The notes below the pieces were generated by a model. The model did not search any database, was not told the DNA's origin, and was given only the letters and a program-made list of their open reading frames with translations. Made by a program: the position numbers and the translations under genes. 50,801 nucleotides of DNA, from contig NZ_JXWY01000081.1 of NCBI RefSeq assembly GCF_000934465.1, positions 1 through 50,801 on the forward strand, read 5' to 3'. Source of the DNA: Staphylococcus microti (GTDB lineage: Bacteria; Bacillota; Bacilli; Staphylococcales; Staphylococcaceae). Below, piece by piece: positions 17,772 through 29,043 of the stretch (positions are counted from its first letter, which is position 1; each line of letters opens with the position of its first letter).

Positions 17772-18893
17772 ATGCAAGCAGTTAAAAGTGCCTATATTCA
17801 TATTCCTTTTTGTGTGAAGATTTGTACCTATTGCGATTTTAATAAATATTTTATACAGCATCAGCCAGTAGATGACTATTTGACATGTTTAATTAAAGAA
17901 ATGTCATGGGCGAAAGAAAAGAACTTAACGACGATGTTTGTAGGCGGGGGCACACCAACAGCGTTATCAGAAGCACAGTTGGAACGTTTACTGTCTGCGA
18001 TTCAAGCAAAGTTCAATATTAGCGAAGAATATACGTTTGAAGCGAACCCTGATGAACTTACAGAAGAAAAGGTTGCGCTTTTAAAGAAATATGGCGTGAA
18101 TCGTCTTTCTCTTGGTGTACAAACGTTTGATGAAGATTTACTCAAGCTGTTAGGTCGGAGTCATCAACGCGCCGATATATACTCAGCTGTGCGCAATGCA
18201 CGTAAATATGGGATTCCATCTATCAGTTTAGATTTAATGTATCAATTACCGGGACAAACGATGGATCAATTTGAAGAAAGTTTAAATGAAGCATTATCGT
18301 TAGAAGTAGATCACATATCGAGCTATGGCCTTATTCTTGAAAAGCAAACGCAATTTTATAATTTATATCAAAAGGGTAAGTTGAGTGAACCGAATGAAGA
18401 TCTCGGTGCTGAGATGTATCACTTTATGATTGATAAACTGGCACAACATGATTTACAGCAATATGAAATCTCAAACTTTGCGAAAGAAGGCCATGCGTCT
18501 GAACATAATAAAGTGTATTGGAAAAATGAAAGCTATTATGGTTTTGGTGCGGGTGCGAGCGGTTATGTAAATGGCGTAAGGTATTCAAACATCAACCCTG
18601 TCAATCATTATATTGATGAAGTGAAGAAAGGTAATGCACCTATTCGCACAGAAGAAAAAGTATCACTAAAAGAACAAATTGAGGAAGAAATGTTTTTAGG
18701 ATTACGAATGAATCAAGGTGTTAGCAAAGCGCGCTTTAAAGAAAAATTCGGCCATGATATCAACGAATACTATCATAAGGAATTGCAAACGCTAGAAGCC
18801 AAAAATTTAATTGATAATACACCTACACACGTGATGTTAACTGAAGAAGGACGCGTCATTGGCAACTATGTTTTCGAGACTTTTATTGGCTAA
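17772..18893 (+). CDS. hemW: Radical SAM heme chaperone HemW
   Basis: A 373-residue radical SAM protein related to HemN. The cluster motif is CVKICTYCDF (CxxxCxxC). HemN-type oxidases carry a further Cys just after this motif; the following residue here is Asp/Phe, which fits HemW, a heme-binding chaperone, rather than coproporphyrinogen dehydrogenase. GGGTPTAL and EANPDELT are the SAM-binding strands, and the C-terminal HemN_C domain is present. It lies directly ahead of hrcA, as in Bacillus. Confidence 0.92.
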   Translation: MQAVKSAYIHIPFCVKICTYCDFNKYFIQHQPVDDYLTCLIKEMSWAKEKNLTTMFVGGGTPTALSEAQLERLLSAIQAKFNISEEYTFEANPDELTEEKVALLKKYGVNRLSLGVQTFDEDLLKLLGRSHQRADIYSAVRNARKYGIPSISLDLMYQLPGQTMDQFEESLNEALSLEVDHISSYGLILEKQTQFYNLYQKGKLSEPNEDLGAEMYHFMIDKLAQHDLQQYEISNFAKEGHASEHNKVYWKNESYYGFGAGASGYVNGVRYSNINPVNHYIDEVKKGNAPIRTEEKVSLKEQIEEEMFLGLRMNQGVSKARFKEKFGHDINEYYHKELQTLEAKNLIDNTPTHVMLTEEGRVIGNYVFETFIG

Positions 18894-18925
18894 ATATAAA
18901 AATCAAAAAATCGAAAGCTTTAACA

Positions 18926-18942
18926 TTGACTTTCTTTGACCA
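18926..18942 (-). promoter_or_regulatory. CtsR operator upstream of hrcA
   Basis: On the minus strand the sequence reads GGTCAAAGAAAGTCAA, a near-perfect match to the CtsR heptad direct repeat (RGTCAAA-N3-RGTCAAA). It lies 17 bases upstream of the CIRCE element and would cover the -35 region. In S. aureus the dnaK operon is known to be under both CtsR and HrcA. Confidence 0.8.
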
Positions 18943-18953
18943 ATTTGATAAAT

Positions 18954-18985
18954 TATAATTAGCACTTGAGATAAATGAGTGCTAA
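18954..18985 (+). promoter_or_regulatory. -10 box and CIRCE operator of the hrcA-dnaK operon
   Basis: TATAAT (18954-18959) runs into TTAGCACTT-N9-GAGTGCTAA (18959-18985), the HrcA-binding CIRCE palindrome with one arm mismatch. TTGAC motifs upstream lie within the CtsR box, but their spacing to this -10 is not ideal, so the exact -35 is unresolved. HrcA encoded just downstream represses this operator. Confidence 0.9.
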
Positions 18986-18997
18986 TGAGGTGGAAAC

Positions 18998-19987
18998 ATG
19001 ATTACTCAAAGGCAACTTAGTATTTTAAATGCAATTGTTGAAGATTATGTTGAATTAGGCCAACCTATTGGTTCATCCACATTGATTAAAAGACATAACG
19101 TTCAAGTGAGTCCAGCTACAATACGTAATGAAATGAAGTCATTAGAAGCACAAGATCTTATTGAAAAGACGCATTCTTCTTCTGGACGCATTCCATCTGA
19201 AGCGGGATTTCGACTTTATGTTAATCAGTTATTACAACAACCAGATGTGGAAGGGCATCAAAGTAAACTTAACCTAAGCACGTTGTTTAGTGAAAATCAC
19301 TATGATATTTCCACTACGTTAGATCGATTGGCACAATTGTTTTCTGACCGATCACATTATACGACGATTGTTGTAGGTCCAGATCATACGAAATCATCCA
19401 TTATTGATGTCCATCTCATGAGCGTAAATGCGAATCATATTATTGTGGTTTTAATTCATCAAACCGGACATGTGAAACATTTGCATTTATCATCGACACT
19501 TGATGTAGATGATAAAACTATTATCAAATTGTCAAACTTCATGTCAAAAAATATTGAAGCATTTCTTAATGATGGAAATCAACATCACATAGATTCTTAT
19601 CGATTGATGGGATTTAGTGATGCAGAAGTTACGTTGTTGTTACAGGTATACTATCTCATAAAAAAACATCTTGCGTCTGAAACGTCGCGTATCCATTTAG
19701 GTGGGAAACACCAATTAATAGAGCGTTTAAATGAGAACACTGTAACTTCTATTCAACCAATACTGAAATATATTGAATCTAATCAGATTACACACTTGAT
19801 TGACCAAGTGTCAGATATGCCGATTCATATTAGTATTGGTTCTGAGATAGACCGTAACTTACAAGGGATTGCTATTGTCACGCGCCCCTATATGCTTACA
19901 CAAGATATAGAAGGTCATATTGCAATAGTCGGTCCAACAGCAATGCGTTATCAAAATGTGATACAATTGCTTAGTCAAACGAGATAA
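18998..19987 (+). CDS. hrcA: Heat-inducible transcription repressor HrcA
   Basis: A 329-residue repressor of the class I heat-shock genes. The N-terminal winged helix is visible as [21 protein letters not shown] and [13 protein letters not shown], and a central GAF-like and dimerisation domain follows. It binds the CIRCE element just upstream, so it is autoregulated, with GroEL activity as the usual modulator. A GAGGTGG ribosome binding site overlaps the end of the CIRCE region. Confidence 0.95.
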   Translation: MITQRQLSILNAIVEDYVELGQPIGSSTLIKRHNVQVSPATIRNEMKSLEAQDLIEKTHSSSGRIPSEAGFRLYVNQLLQQPDVEGHQSKLNLSTLFSENHYDISTTLDRLAQLFSDRSHYTTIVVGPDHTKSSIIDVHLMSVNANHIIVVLIHQTGHVKHLHLSSTLDVDDKTIIKLSNFMSKNIEAFLNDGNQHHIDSYRLMGFSDAEVTLLLQVYYLIKKHLASETSRIHLGGKHQLIERLNENTVTSIQPILKYIESNQITHLIDQVSDMPIHISIGSEIDRNLQGIAIVTRPYMLTQDIEGHIAIVGPTAMRYQNVIQLLSQTR

Positions 19988-20033
19988 TAACAATTCAATC
20001 ACACTTGCAACAAAGTGTCATGGAGGTTTGGAA

Positions 20034-20627
20034 ATGGCAGAAGATAAAGCATTACATGAAGAAGAGATGCAAGAGGAGACGGCACAAGAAGCCGTTCACA
20101 CTGAAGAGACTGTTACTGAAGCAGATGCACAGCAAGAAGCAGCAACTGAGACAGAAGAAAATAAAGAACCTACTGCAGAAGAACAGTTAGAGGCTTTACA
20201 AGCTGAAGTCGATGCATCTCAAGAAAAATATTTAAGATTATATGCAGAATTTGAAAATTATAAGCGCCGTATCCAAAATGAAGCGGATATTCAAAAAACA
20301 TACCGTGCGCAACAAGTGTTGAGCGATGTACTCCCAACGCTTGATAATATCGAAAGAGCATTACAAATAGAAGGTGACGATGAGTCATTTGTATCACTGA
20401 AAAAAGGTGTACAAATGGTTTATGACAGTCTTCTAAAAGCACTTGAAGATAACGGATTAGAACGTATCCAAGCAGCAGGTGAGCAATTTGATCCAAACTA
20501 TCACCAAGCTGTATTACAAGATGATAATCCAGAGTTTGAATCAGGTGCTGTAACTGAAGAACTGCAAGCTGGTTATAAATTAAAAGATCGTGTGTTACGC
20601 GCGTCAATGGTTAAAGTAAATCAATAA
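20034..20627 (+). CDS. grpE: Nucleotide exchange factor GrpE
   Basis: A 197-residue DnaK exchange factor. The N-terminal 55 residues are Glu/Gln/Ala-rich and look disordered. A long coiled coil follows (about 58-115, with [14 protein letters not shown]), then the beta domain ending [11 protein letters not shown] chose the ATG at 20034, which follows GGAGG by 7 bases; an in-frame TTG two codons earlier is too close to that site. It lies 46 bases after hrcA in the same operon. Confidence 0.94.
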   Translation: MAEDKALHEEEMQEETAQEAVHTEETVTEADAQQEAATETEENKEPTAEEQLEALQAEVDASQEKYLRLYAEFENYKRRIQNEADIQKTYRAQQVLSDVLPTLDNIERALQIEGDDESFVSLKKGVQMVYDSLLKALEDNGLERIQAAGEQFDPNYHQAVLQDDNPEFESGAVTEELQAGYKLKDRVLRASMVKVNQ

Positions 20628-20629
20628 TT

Positions 20630-20658
20630 TTGACGAAAAACCATCATTTATGTAGAAT
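20630..20658 (+). promoter_or_regulatory. Candidate internal promoter ahead of dnaK
   Basis: TTGACG (20630-20635), 17 bases, TAGAAT (20653-20658), 32 bases before the dnaK ATG. Its spacing is ideal and it carries no CIRCE element, so it could give a basal, HrcA-independent dnaK transcript. Confidence 0.5.
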
Positions 20659-20672
20659 AATATTGTTTGTAA

Positions 20673-22505
<1,833 letters not shown>

Positions 22506-22543
22506 TGTATCGTATGTTATAGATTGACTGTAAGCAGTCGCTT

Positions 22544-22585
22544 AGAGGGGCTAGGACAATCATCGTCCCAGCCTCTTTTATTTTA
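22544..22585 (+). terminator. Intrinsic terminator between dnaK and dnaJ
   Basis: AGAGGGGCTAGGAC pairs with GTCCCAGCCTCT around a short loop and is followed by TTTATTTT. The GAGGCTGGGAC stem type is common between staphylococcal genes. It probably reduces dnaJ expression relative to dnaK. Confidence 0.8.
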
Positions 22586-22612
22586 ATAAACGCAATAAAA
22601 GGAGAGATTGCA

Positions 22613-23749
22613 TTGGCAAAAAGAGACTATTATGAAGTCCTTGGTATTTCAAAAAGTGCTTCTAAAGATGAAATTAAACGTGCCTATCGTAAGTTATCTA
22701 AGAAATACCATCCAGATATTAATAAAGAAGAAGGCGCAGATGAAAAATTTAAAGAAATCAGCGAAGCCTATGAAGTGTTAAGTGATGATAACAAACGTGC
22801 AAACTATGATCAATTTGGTCATGCGGGCGCTCAAGGTGGCTTCGGACAAGGTGGTTTTGGCGGCCAAGACTTTTCAGGATTTGGTGGCGCTGGTTTTGAA
22901 GATATATTCAGTTCTTTCTTCGGTGGCGCACAACGTCAAAGAGACCCGAATGCACCACGTAAAGGCGATGATTTGCAATATACGATGACTGTTTCGTTTG
23001 AAGAAGCTGTTTTCGGTACAAAAAAAGAAATTTCTGTACGTAAAGAAGTTGTTTGTCATACATGTGATGGCGAAGGTGCAAAACCAGGTACGAAAAAGCA
23101 TACATGTAGCTACTGTAATGGTGCTGGACATGTGTCTGTTGAGCAAAATACGATTTTAGGTCGTGTACGTACACAACAAGTATGTCCTGAATGTAACGGT
23201 TCTGGTCAAGAATTTGAAGAACCATGTCCAACATGTCATGGTAAAGGTACAGAAATCAAAAATGTGAAACTAGAAGTGACAGTGCCTGAAGGTGTCGATA
23301 ACGACCAACAAATCCGTTTGTCAGGTCAAGGTTCACCTGGTGAAAATGGTGGTCCTGCAGGTGATTTATACGTCATTTTCCGTGTGAAACCATCAGAAAA
23401 CTTTACACGTGAAGGCGATGACATCTTATATCAACATTCGATTAGCTTTGCTCAAGCCGCACTTGGGGATGAAATTAAAATTCCTACGCTGAAAGGGCAT
23501 GTCATGTTAACTGTTCCTGCTGGTACGCAATCAGGCAAACAGTTCCGCCTTAAAGGCAAAGGTGTGAAAAATGTTCATGGTTACGGTTATGGTGACTTAT
23601 TTGTTAATATTAAAGTGGTAACACCAACAAAATTAACAGAACGTCAAAAAGAACTTTTAAAAGCTTTTGCTGAAGAAAGTGGCGATGAAATTAACGAACA
23701 GCCAAGCAACTTCAAAGATAAAGCACGTCGTTTCTTTAAGGGAGATTAA
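22613..23749 (+). CDS. dnaJ: Chaperone protein DnaJ (Hsp40)
   Basis: A 378-residue type I Hsp40 that delivers substrates to DnaK and stimulates its ATPase. The J domain carries YHPDINK (HPD), then a Gly/Phe-rich region (about 75-105). Four zinc-finger repeats follow: [24 protein letters not shown] and CPTCHGKG. The C-terminal substrate domains come last. The start is TTG at 22613, 7 bases after GGAGA, giving [12 protein letters not shown] terminator separates it from dnaK. Confidence 0.95.
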   Translation: MAKRDYYEVLGISKSASKDEIKRAYRKLSKKYHPDINKEEGADEKFKEISEAYEVLSDDNKRANYDQFGHAGAQGGFGQGGFGGQDFSGFGGAGFEDIFSSFFGGAQRQRDPNAPRKGDDLQYTMTVSFEEAVFGTKKEISVRKEVVCHTCDGEGAKPGTKKHTCSYCNGAGHVSVEQNTILGRVRTQQVCPECNGSGQEFEEPCPTCHGKGTEIKNVKLEVTVPEGVDNDQQIRLSGQGSPGENGGPAGDLYVIFRVKPSENFTREGDDILYQHSISFAQAALGDEIKIPTLKGHVMLTVPAGTQSGKQFRLKGKGVKNVHGYGYGDLFVNIKVVTPTKLTERQKELLKAFAEESGDEINEQPSNFKDKARRFFKGD

Positions 23750-23753
23750 TACT

Positions 23754-24689
23754 ATGAACTGGATAGAACTGTCTGTAACAGTGAATGAAGAAGCTGAATC
23801 GATTGTATCCAATATACTACAAGAATTTGGTTCAAATGGTGTCGCAATTGAAGATTCAAAAGAAGTCGATAAAGTAAGAGTAGATAAATATGGTGAAATA
23901 TTTGAATTAAATCCGTCCGACTATCCGGATAAGCATATGATTATTAAAGGCTACTATACGGAAATGCAAGTCGATGATACATTTACAGAACGATTAACAG
24001 CACGACTCGAAGCAATCGATGAAATAGACTCGACAATTTTGAATGTCACTACAAAGGTAATTGCTGAATCGGATTGGGAAAATGAATGGAAAAATTATTT
24101 CCACCCTTTTCAAGCGTCTGAGAGATTTTTCATTGTGCCAAGCTGGGAAACTGTCGCAAATGAGGATGACTTCCTATATATTGAGCTAGATCCTGGTATG
24201 GCTTTTGGTACAGGGGATCATCCAACAACGAGTATGTGCTTACGTGCCATCGAACGCACTGTTCAACCACATCACGATGTCATAGATGTAGGCACAGGTT
24301 CTGGTATTTTGAGTATTGCCGCACATTTATTAGGTGCCAAGTCGATTAAAGCCATTGATTTAGATGAAATGGCTGTACAAGTCGCAAAAGAAAACTTCGA
24401 AAAGAATAATTGTGCGCAAGCAATTGAAACTGCGACAGGTAATTTATTGACGAATGAAACGGGACAATACGATGTTGTTATCGCAAATATTTTACCGCAT
24501 ATTATTGAATTGATGATTGAAGATAGTTACAATCGACTGAACCCATCAGGTTACTTTATTACATCAGGCATTATTGAAGAAAAGCGCGAATCGATTCAAT
24601 CGCAAATGGAAGCTGCTGGCTTTAAAATTATTGACGTCCAACATGTAGACGGTTGGGTTTGTATCACTGGACAAAAGGTGGTTTCATAA
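23754..24689 (+). CDS. prmA: Ribosomal protein L11 methyltransferase
   Basis: A 311-residue methyltransferase that trimethylates ribosomal protein uL11. The N-terminal L11-recognition domain ([10 protein letters not shown]) is followed by the SAM motif [13 protein letters not shown], the acidic motif AIDLDEMAV and the catalytic ANILPHII loop. The ATG at 23754 follows GGGAGATTAATACT, four bases after dnaJ; an earlier in-frame start would lie inside dnaJ. The stop overlaps rsmE (TAATG). Confidence 0.93.
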   Translation: MNWIELSVTVNEEAESIVSNILQEFGSNGVAIEDSKEVDKVRVDKYGEIFELNPSDYPDKHMIIKGYYTEMQVDDTFTERLTARLEAIDEIDSTILNVTTKVIAESDWENEWKNYFHPFQASERFFIVPSWETVANEDDFLYIELDPGMAFGTGDHPTTSMCLRAIERTVQPHHDVIDVGTGSGILSIAAHLLGAKSIKAIDLDEMAVQVAKENFEKNNCAQAIETATGNLLTNETGQYDVVIANILPHIIELMIEDSYNRLNPSGYFITSGIIEEKRESIQSQMEAAGFKIIDVQHVDGWVCITGQKVVS

Positions 24690-25441
24690 TGCAACGTTAT
24701 TTTTTAAATGAGAACGCTGAGTTACATCAGCGTTTTTTTATCACAAACAAAGATGATATACATCACATAACGAAAGTCATGCGATATACAACGGGTGATC
24801 ATTTAGTGATTAACTTTCACAATGCGCAAACATATAAAGTTGAAATCACAGCTGTAGATCAACAAGCGATTGAAGTTGAGACTATCGAAAAGTTGGCTAT
24901 TCACACTGAGATGCCAGTTTCAGTCACAATTGCGAGTGGACTCATTAAGTCGGATAAATATGAATGGTTGCTACAAAAAGCGACTGAGATGGGCGCACAT
25001 GATTTCATTGCTGTACAAATGGGGCGTTCTGTCGTTAAACTGAACGACCAAAAAGCACCCAAAAAGCTTGAAAGATGGCAAAAAATTATTAAAGAAGCTG
25101 CCGAACAAAGTTATCGACAACAGATACCAAATATAAAATATTACTCGAATTTAAAATATGTATATGATATGATTAGTGAATATGATTATATTCTAATGGC
25201 ATACGAAGAACAGGCAAAAAATGGGGAAACATCAAAGTTTAAAGAAATGCTTTCCCAGCTTAAACCTAACGACAAAGTTTTACTTTTAGTTGGTCCTGAA
25301 GGCGGTTTTAGCGAAGAAGAAGTCAAACAATTTGAAGCACACGCACAAATAGTAGGACTTGGACCGCGTATTCTTCGTGCTGAAACGGCACCGCTTTATG
25401 CGTTAAGTGCCATTAGTTACGAAATAGAATTAATGAGGTGA
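24689..25441 (+). CDS. rsmE: 16S rRNA m3U1498 methyltransferase
   Basis: A 250-residue SPOUT-family enzyme methylating U1498 of 16S rRNA. The N-terminal PUA-like domain begins [17 protein letters not shown]. The C-terminal knot has the family signatures LLVGPEGGFSEEEV and LGPRILRAETAP. The ATG at 24689 is shared with the prmA stop, behind AAAAGGTGG. A 12-codon upstream extension inside prmA is not supported. Confidence 0.93.
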   Translation: MQRYFLNENAELHQRFFITNKDDIHHITKVMRYTTGDHLVINFHNAQTYKVEITAVDQQAIEVETIEKLAIHTEMPVSVTIASGLIKSDKYEWLLQKATEMGAHDFIAVQMGRSVVKLNDQKAPKKLERWQKIIKEAAEQSYRQQIPNIKYYSNLKYVYDMISEYDYILMAYEEQAKNGETSKFKEMLSQLKPNDKVLLLVGPEGGFSEEEVKQFEAHAQIVGLGPRILRAETAPLYALSAISYEIELMR

Positions 25442-25445
25442 AGTC

Positions 25446-26792
25446 ATGTCAACAGTTGCCTTTCATACATTAGGGTGTAAAGTAAACCACTATGAGACTG
25501 AAGCGATTTGGCAATTATTTAAAGAAGCTGATTACGAACGTGTTGATTTTGAACAAAACGCTGATGTTTTTGTCATCAATACATGTACCGTTACAAATAC
25601 AGGCGATAAAAAGAGTCGCCAAGTTATCCGTAGAGCGATTAGACAAAATCCTGACGCTGTTGTGTGTGTCACAGGTTGTTATGCGCAAACATCTTCAGCA
25701 GAAATTATGGAAATTCCGGGTGTCGATATTGTTGTTGGGACACAAGATCGTCATAAACTTTTATCGTATATTGACGAGTATCAGCAAGAAAGACAACCAA
25801 TTAATGGTGTCAGCAATATTATGAAAAACCGTACGTATGAGGAATTAGATGTCCCGTATTTCACTGATAGAACACGTGCATCATTAAAAATTCAAGAAGG
25901 TTGTAACAACTTCTGTACGTTCTGTATCATCCCTTGGGCGCGTGGACTGATGCGTTCTCGTGATCCACAAAAAGTAGTGGAACAAGCAACACAGCTAGTA
26001 CAATCTGGATATAAAGAGATTGTATTAACAGGGATTCATACAGGTGGTTATGGCCAAGACTTGAAAGATTACAACTTAGCACAATTGTTACGTGACCTTG
26101 AGACGGTAGATGGTTTAGAACGTATTCGTATTTCATCTATTGAAGCAAGTCAATTGACTGATGAAGTCATTGAAGTCTTACAACAATCTTCAAAAGTTGT
26201 ACGTCACTTGCATATTCCATTACAATCAGGCTCTGATACTGTGTTAAAACGTATGCGCCGTAAATACTCAATGGCACACTTCTCTGAACGTATTAAGAAA
26301 TTGCACGCTGCATTACCAGGGCTTGCTGTCACAAGTGATGTCATCGTTGGGTTCCCAGGCGAGACTGAAGAAGAATTCCAAGAAACGTATGATTTTATCG
26401 TTGAACACAAGTTTTCTGAGTTACACGTATTCCCATATTCACCAAGAATTGGTACGCCTGCAGCACGCATGGACGATCAAATTGATGAAGAAGTCAAAAA
26501 TGAACGCGTCCACAAATTGATCGAGTTAAGTAATCAACTCGCAAAAACATATGCATCACAGTTTGAAAATGATGTGTTAGAAGTGATTCCAGAAGAGAAA
26601 AGTGCCAAAGATGGTGTACTTGTTGGATATGCTGACAATTACATGAAAGTAGAATTTGAAGGAGATGCTTCACTGATTGGTGAAATTTGTAAAGTAAAAA
26701 TCAATCAAGTTGGCTATCCAATCAACTACGGTACATTTTTAAGAACCGTTGAACATGCAAATAATCAATCTGAAATTGAAATACTAGCGTAG
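25446..26792 (+). CDS. mtaB: tRNA (N6-threonylcarbamoyladenosine 37-C2) methylthiotransferase
   Basis: A 448-residue radical SAM methylthiotransferase making ms2t6A37 in tRNAs decoding ANN codons. The N-terminal cluster domain shows LGCKVNHYE, INTCTVTN and VTGCYAQ. The radical SAM centre is GCNNFCTFCIIPWARG, and a C-terminal TRAM domain is present. A GAGGTG ribosome binding site overlaps the rsmE end. It is the Bacillus YqeV equivalent in the same place. Confidence 0.93.
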   Translation: MSTVAFHTLGCKVNHYETEAIWQLFKEADYERVDFEQNADVFVINTCTVTNTGDKKSRQVIRRAIRQNPDAVVCVTGCYAQTSSAEIMEIPGVDIVVGTQDRHKLLSYIDEYQQERQPINGVSNIMKNRTYEELDVPYFTDRTRASLKIQEGCNNFCTFCIIPWARGLMRSRDPQKVVEQATQLVQSGYKEIVLTGIHTGGYGQDLKDYNLAQLLRDLETVDGLERIRISSIEASQLTDEVIEVLQQSSKVVRHLHIPLQSGSDTVLKRMRRKYSMAHFSERIKKLHAALPGLAVTSDVIVGFPGETEEEFQETYDFIVEHKFSELHVFPYSPRIGTPAARMDDQIDEEVKNERVHKLIELSNQLAKTYASQFENDVLEVIPEEKSAKDGVLVGYADNYMKVEFEGDASLIGEICKVKINQVGYPINYGTFLRTVEHANNQSEIEILA

Positions 26793-26851
26793 ATTTATAA
26801 AGATTTTATAACAAAAATTGGCTGTTAGCTTAAAAAATGTAAATTTGTCGA

Positions 26852-26880
26852 TTGACCGAGAATAAGATTTATTTTATACT
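26852..26880 (+). promoter_or_regulatory. Sigma-A promoter of rpsU
   Basis: TTGACC (26852-26857), 17 bases, TATACT (26875-26880). The leader of about 65 bases contains an imperfect palindrome around CATGGTGAGTTACTATG (26889-26905). Confidence 0.75.
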
Positions 26881-26951
26881 GTTTTATACATGGTGAGTTA
26901 CTATGTAAATATGAAAAAGTTTTTTTGATATTTGGAGGGAGGGAAATACAG

Positions 26952-27128
26952 ATGTCTAAAACAGTAGTCCGTAAAAACGAATCACTAGAAGATGCATTAC
27001 GTCGTTTTAAACGCTCAGTGTCAAAAAGCGGTACAATTCAAGAAGTTCGTAAACGCGAATTCTATGAAAAACCAAGCGTAAAACGTAAGAAAAAATCTGA
27101 AGCTGCTCGTAAGCGTAAATTCAGATAA
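26952..27128 (+). CDS. rpsU: 30S ribosomal protein S21 (bS21)
   Basis: A 58-residue basic protein beginning [19 protein letters not shown] and ending in a Lys/Arg-rich tail, [15 protein letters not shown], all typical of bS21. The ATG at 26952 follows GGAGGGAGGGAAATACAG; a nine-codon upstream extension would include the ribosome binding site. It has its own promoter and terminator. In Bacillus yqeY follows rpsU; it is absent here. Confidence 0.95.
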
Positions 27129-27177
27129 ATCATTAACGTGTTGAACTCCCTCAACATTCAAGTTTAATGATATATGA

Positions 27178-27232
27178 GAAACCTCGAATCTTTGGCTAAG
27201 GTCAACGATTTGGGGTTTCTTTCTTTTTATGG
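27178..27232 (+). terminator. Intrinsic terminator of rpsU
   Basis: AGAAACCTCGAATC pairs with GATTTGGGGTTTCT (mostly Watson-Crick, with wobble), followed by TTCTTTTT. Confidence 0.8.
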
Positions 27233-27303
27233 GTGTCTTTAGTACTTTCACTATAAGTGTGCTATGAATTCATGTATACTAAATAGTGAGGGTGAGGTGA
27301 ATT

Positions 27304-28011
27304 TTGACAAAGATGGGTTTACATATGTGGATCAATAGTGCTGCTATTTCATTTCAAGATGGATTACACGATGTAGGTGAATGGTTGACATCACCATTTA
27401 TATCGTTAATTTTAACTTGTATTGTCTTCTTAGGATTTGTTTACCAACTATATTCTAAACGGTTTAACTTTGCCGGTGTTTTATCTCTAATTGCGTTATT
27501 GTTAATCTTCCTAGGGTTCATCGTGCAAGGTGATGTATCGGCTGCAACACTTATTATTTTTATGATTGGTGTCATTCTCGTCATCATAGAACTGTTTGTC
27601 GTTGGGGCAATTCTTGGACTTATTGGAATGGGACTCATTGTTTTTAGTTTAGTGACTATTGGCGACAATTTGCCAATGATGTTGTTAAACGTTGTAGTCG
27701 CATTTATTTTAACTATTATTGAGTGGGTGATTTTAGTGAATATTTTCAAAAAAACGATTGCTTTATTTGATAATGTCGTCTTAAAAGATGCAACGAATAA
27801 AGAATCAGGTTACACGTCCCACAATGATCGCTCTCATCTTGTAGGTGAGATTGCTACAACAATGACTGATTTGCGTCCGGCGGGTATCATTTTGCTCAAT
27901 GGTGAACGCATCGATGCAGTGTCTGAAGGCTCTTTTATTTTGAAAGATTTACAAGTCGAAATCATCGAAGTAGAAGGCTCTAGAGTTGTTGTAAGACAGC
28001 ATGAATCATAA
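27304..28011 (+). CDS. NfeD-like membrane protein of the floA operon
   Basis: A 235-residue NfeD-family protein without the N-terminal ClpP-like protease part (short form). It has four to five hydrophobic segments (about 33-165) and a C-terminal OB-fold-like soluble domain ([20 protein letters not shown] to [12 protein letters not shown]). NfeD proteins are nearly always encoded beside flotillin or stomatin homologues, and floA follows 20 bases later. The start is TTG at 27304 after GGGTGAGGTG; the next ATG, at 27313, is a possible alternative. Confidence 0.85.
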   Translation: MTKMGLHMWINSAAISFQDGLHDVGEWLTSPFISLILTCIVFLGFVYQLYSKRFNFAGVLSLIALLLIFLGFIVQGDVSAATLIIFMIGVILVIIELFVVGAILGLIGMGLIVFSLVTIGDNLPMMLLNVVVAFILTIIEWVILVNIFKKTIALFDNVVLKDATNKESGYTSHNDRSHLVGEIATTMTDLRPAGIILLNGERIDAVSEGSFILKDLQVEIIEVEGSRVVVRQHES

Positions 28012-28031
28012 GAAAAAGGAGATGGAAAAAT

Positions 28032-29030
28032 ATGTTTACAGCAGGATTTATTTCTCTTGTTATTATAGCGGTACTTGTTATCGTTGCATTAATGATTTTA
28101 TTTTCATTCGTACCAATCGGACTATGGATTTCCGCATTAGCAGCGGGTGTTAAAGTAAGTATTGGTACACTTGTAGGTATGCGTTTACGTCGCGTATCAC
28201 CTAGAAAAGTTATCGGGCCATTAATCAAAGCGCACAAAGCAGGCCTTCAAATCACAACGAATCAACTGGAATCACACTATTTAGCAGGTGGTAACGTAGA
28301 CCGCGTTGTTGATGCCAATATTGCCGCACAACGTGCAGATATTAACTTACCGTTTGAACGTGGTGCAGCGATTGACCTTGCTGGTCGTGACGTGTTAGAG
28401 GCCGTTCAAATGTCTGTTAATCCTAAAGTAATCGAGACACCATTTATTGCGGGTGTTGCGATGAACGGGATTGAAGTAAAAGCGAAAGCACGTATTACAG
28501 TGCGTGCGAACATTTCTCGCCTTGTTGGTGGTGCGGGTGAAGATACTATTATCGCCCGTGTTGGTGAAGGGATTGTTTCAACGATTGGTTCAAGTGAACA
28601 CCATTCCCAAGTGCTTGAAAACCCGGACAACATTTCAAAAACGGTTTTAAGCAAAGGATTAGACTCAGGTACTGCATTTGAAATTTTATCAATTGACATT
28701 GCAGACGTTGACATCAGTAAAAACATTGGTGCCGACTTACAAACTGAACAAGCGATTGCTGATAAAAATATCGCACAAGCAAAAGCTGAAGAACGCCGTG
28801 CGATGGCAGTTGCCCAAGAACAAGAAATGAAAGCACGTGTCCAAGAGATGCATGCGAAAGTTGTGGAAGCTGAAGCAGAAGTACCACTTGCGATGGCAGA
28901 AGCACTTCGCTCAGGTAATATTAGCGTTAAAGAGTATTACAACTTAAAAAATATTGAAGCAGATACAGGTATGAGAGAAGCAATTAACAAACATTCTCAA
29001 GAACAAAACAACACACCATCTGATCAATAA
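28032..29030 (+). CDS. floA: Flotillin-like protein FloA
   Basis: A 332-residue flotillin-like scaffold of functional membrane microdomains. An N-terminal membrane hairpin (about 3-45, two hydrophobic stretches) leads to the PHB/SPFH domain (about 50-220). A Glu/Ala-rich coiled coil follows (about 235-310, with [19 protein letters not shown]). An AAAAAGGAGATGG ribosome binding site precedes the ATG. It forms an operon with the NfeD-like gene and the downstream coiled-coil gene. FloA is linked to membrane fluidity, protein secretion and penicillin-binding protein oligomerisation in staphylococci. Confidence 0.93.
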   Translation: MFTAGFISLVIIAVLVIVALMILFSFVPIGLWISALAAGVKVSIGTLVGMRLRRVSPRKVIGPLIKAHKAGLQITTNQLESHYLAGGNVDRVVDANIAAQRADINLPFERGAAIDLAGRDVLEAVQMSVNPKVIETPFIAGVAMNGIEVKAKARITVRANISRLVGGAGEDTIIARVGEGIVSTIGSSEHHSQVLENPDNISKTVLSKGLDSGTAFEILSIDIADVDISKNIGADLQTEQAIADKNIAQAKAEERRAMAVAQEQEMKARVQEMHAKVVEAEAEVPLAMAEALRSGNISVKEYYNLKNIEADTGMREAINKHSQEQNNTPSDQ

Positions 29031-29043
29031 ATGAGGTGATTTT

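Noticed and set aside
20170-20607. 145-codon open frame on the minus strand inside grpE
   Set aside because: It is antisense to a well-supported gene, has no ribosome binding site, and its length follows from the Glu/Gln codon bias of grpE.
22613-22615. Possible dnaJ start at an in-frame ATG instead of TTG
   Set aside because: No in-frame ATG gives the conserved [11 protein letters not shown]-terminus. TTG at 22613 has a proper ribosome binding site distance.
22908-23234. Two antisense frames over the dnaJ zinc-finger region
   Set aside because: They arise from the repeated Cys/Gly codons of the four zinc repeats.
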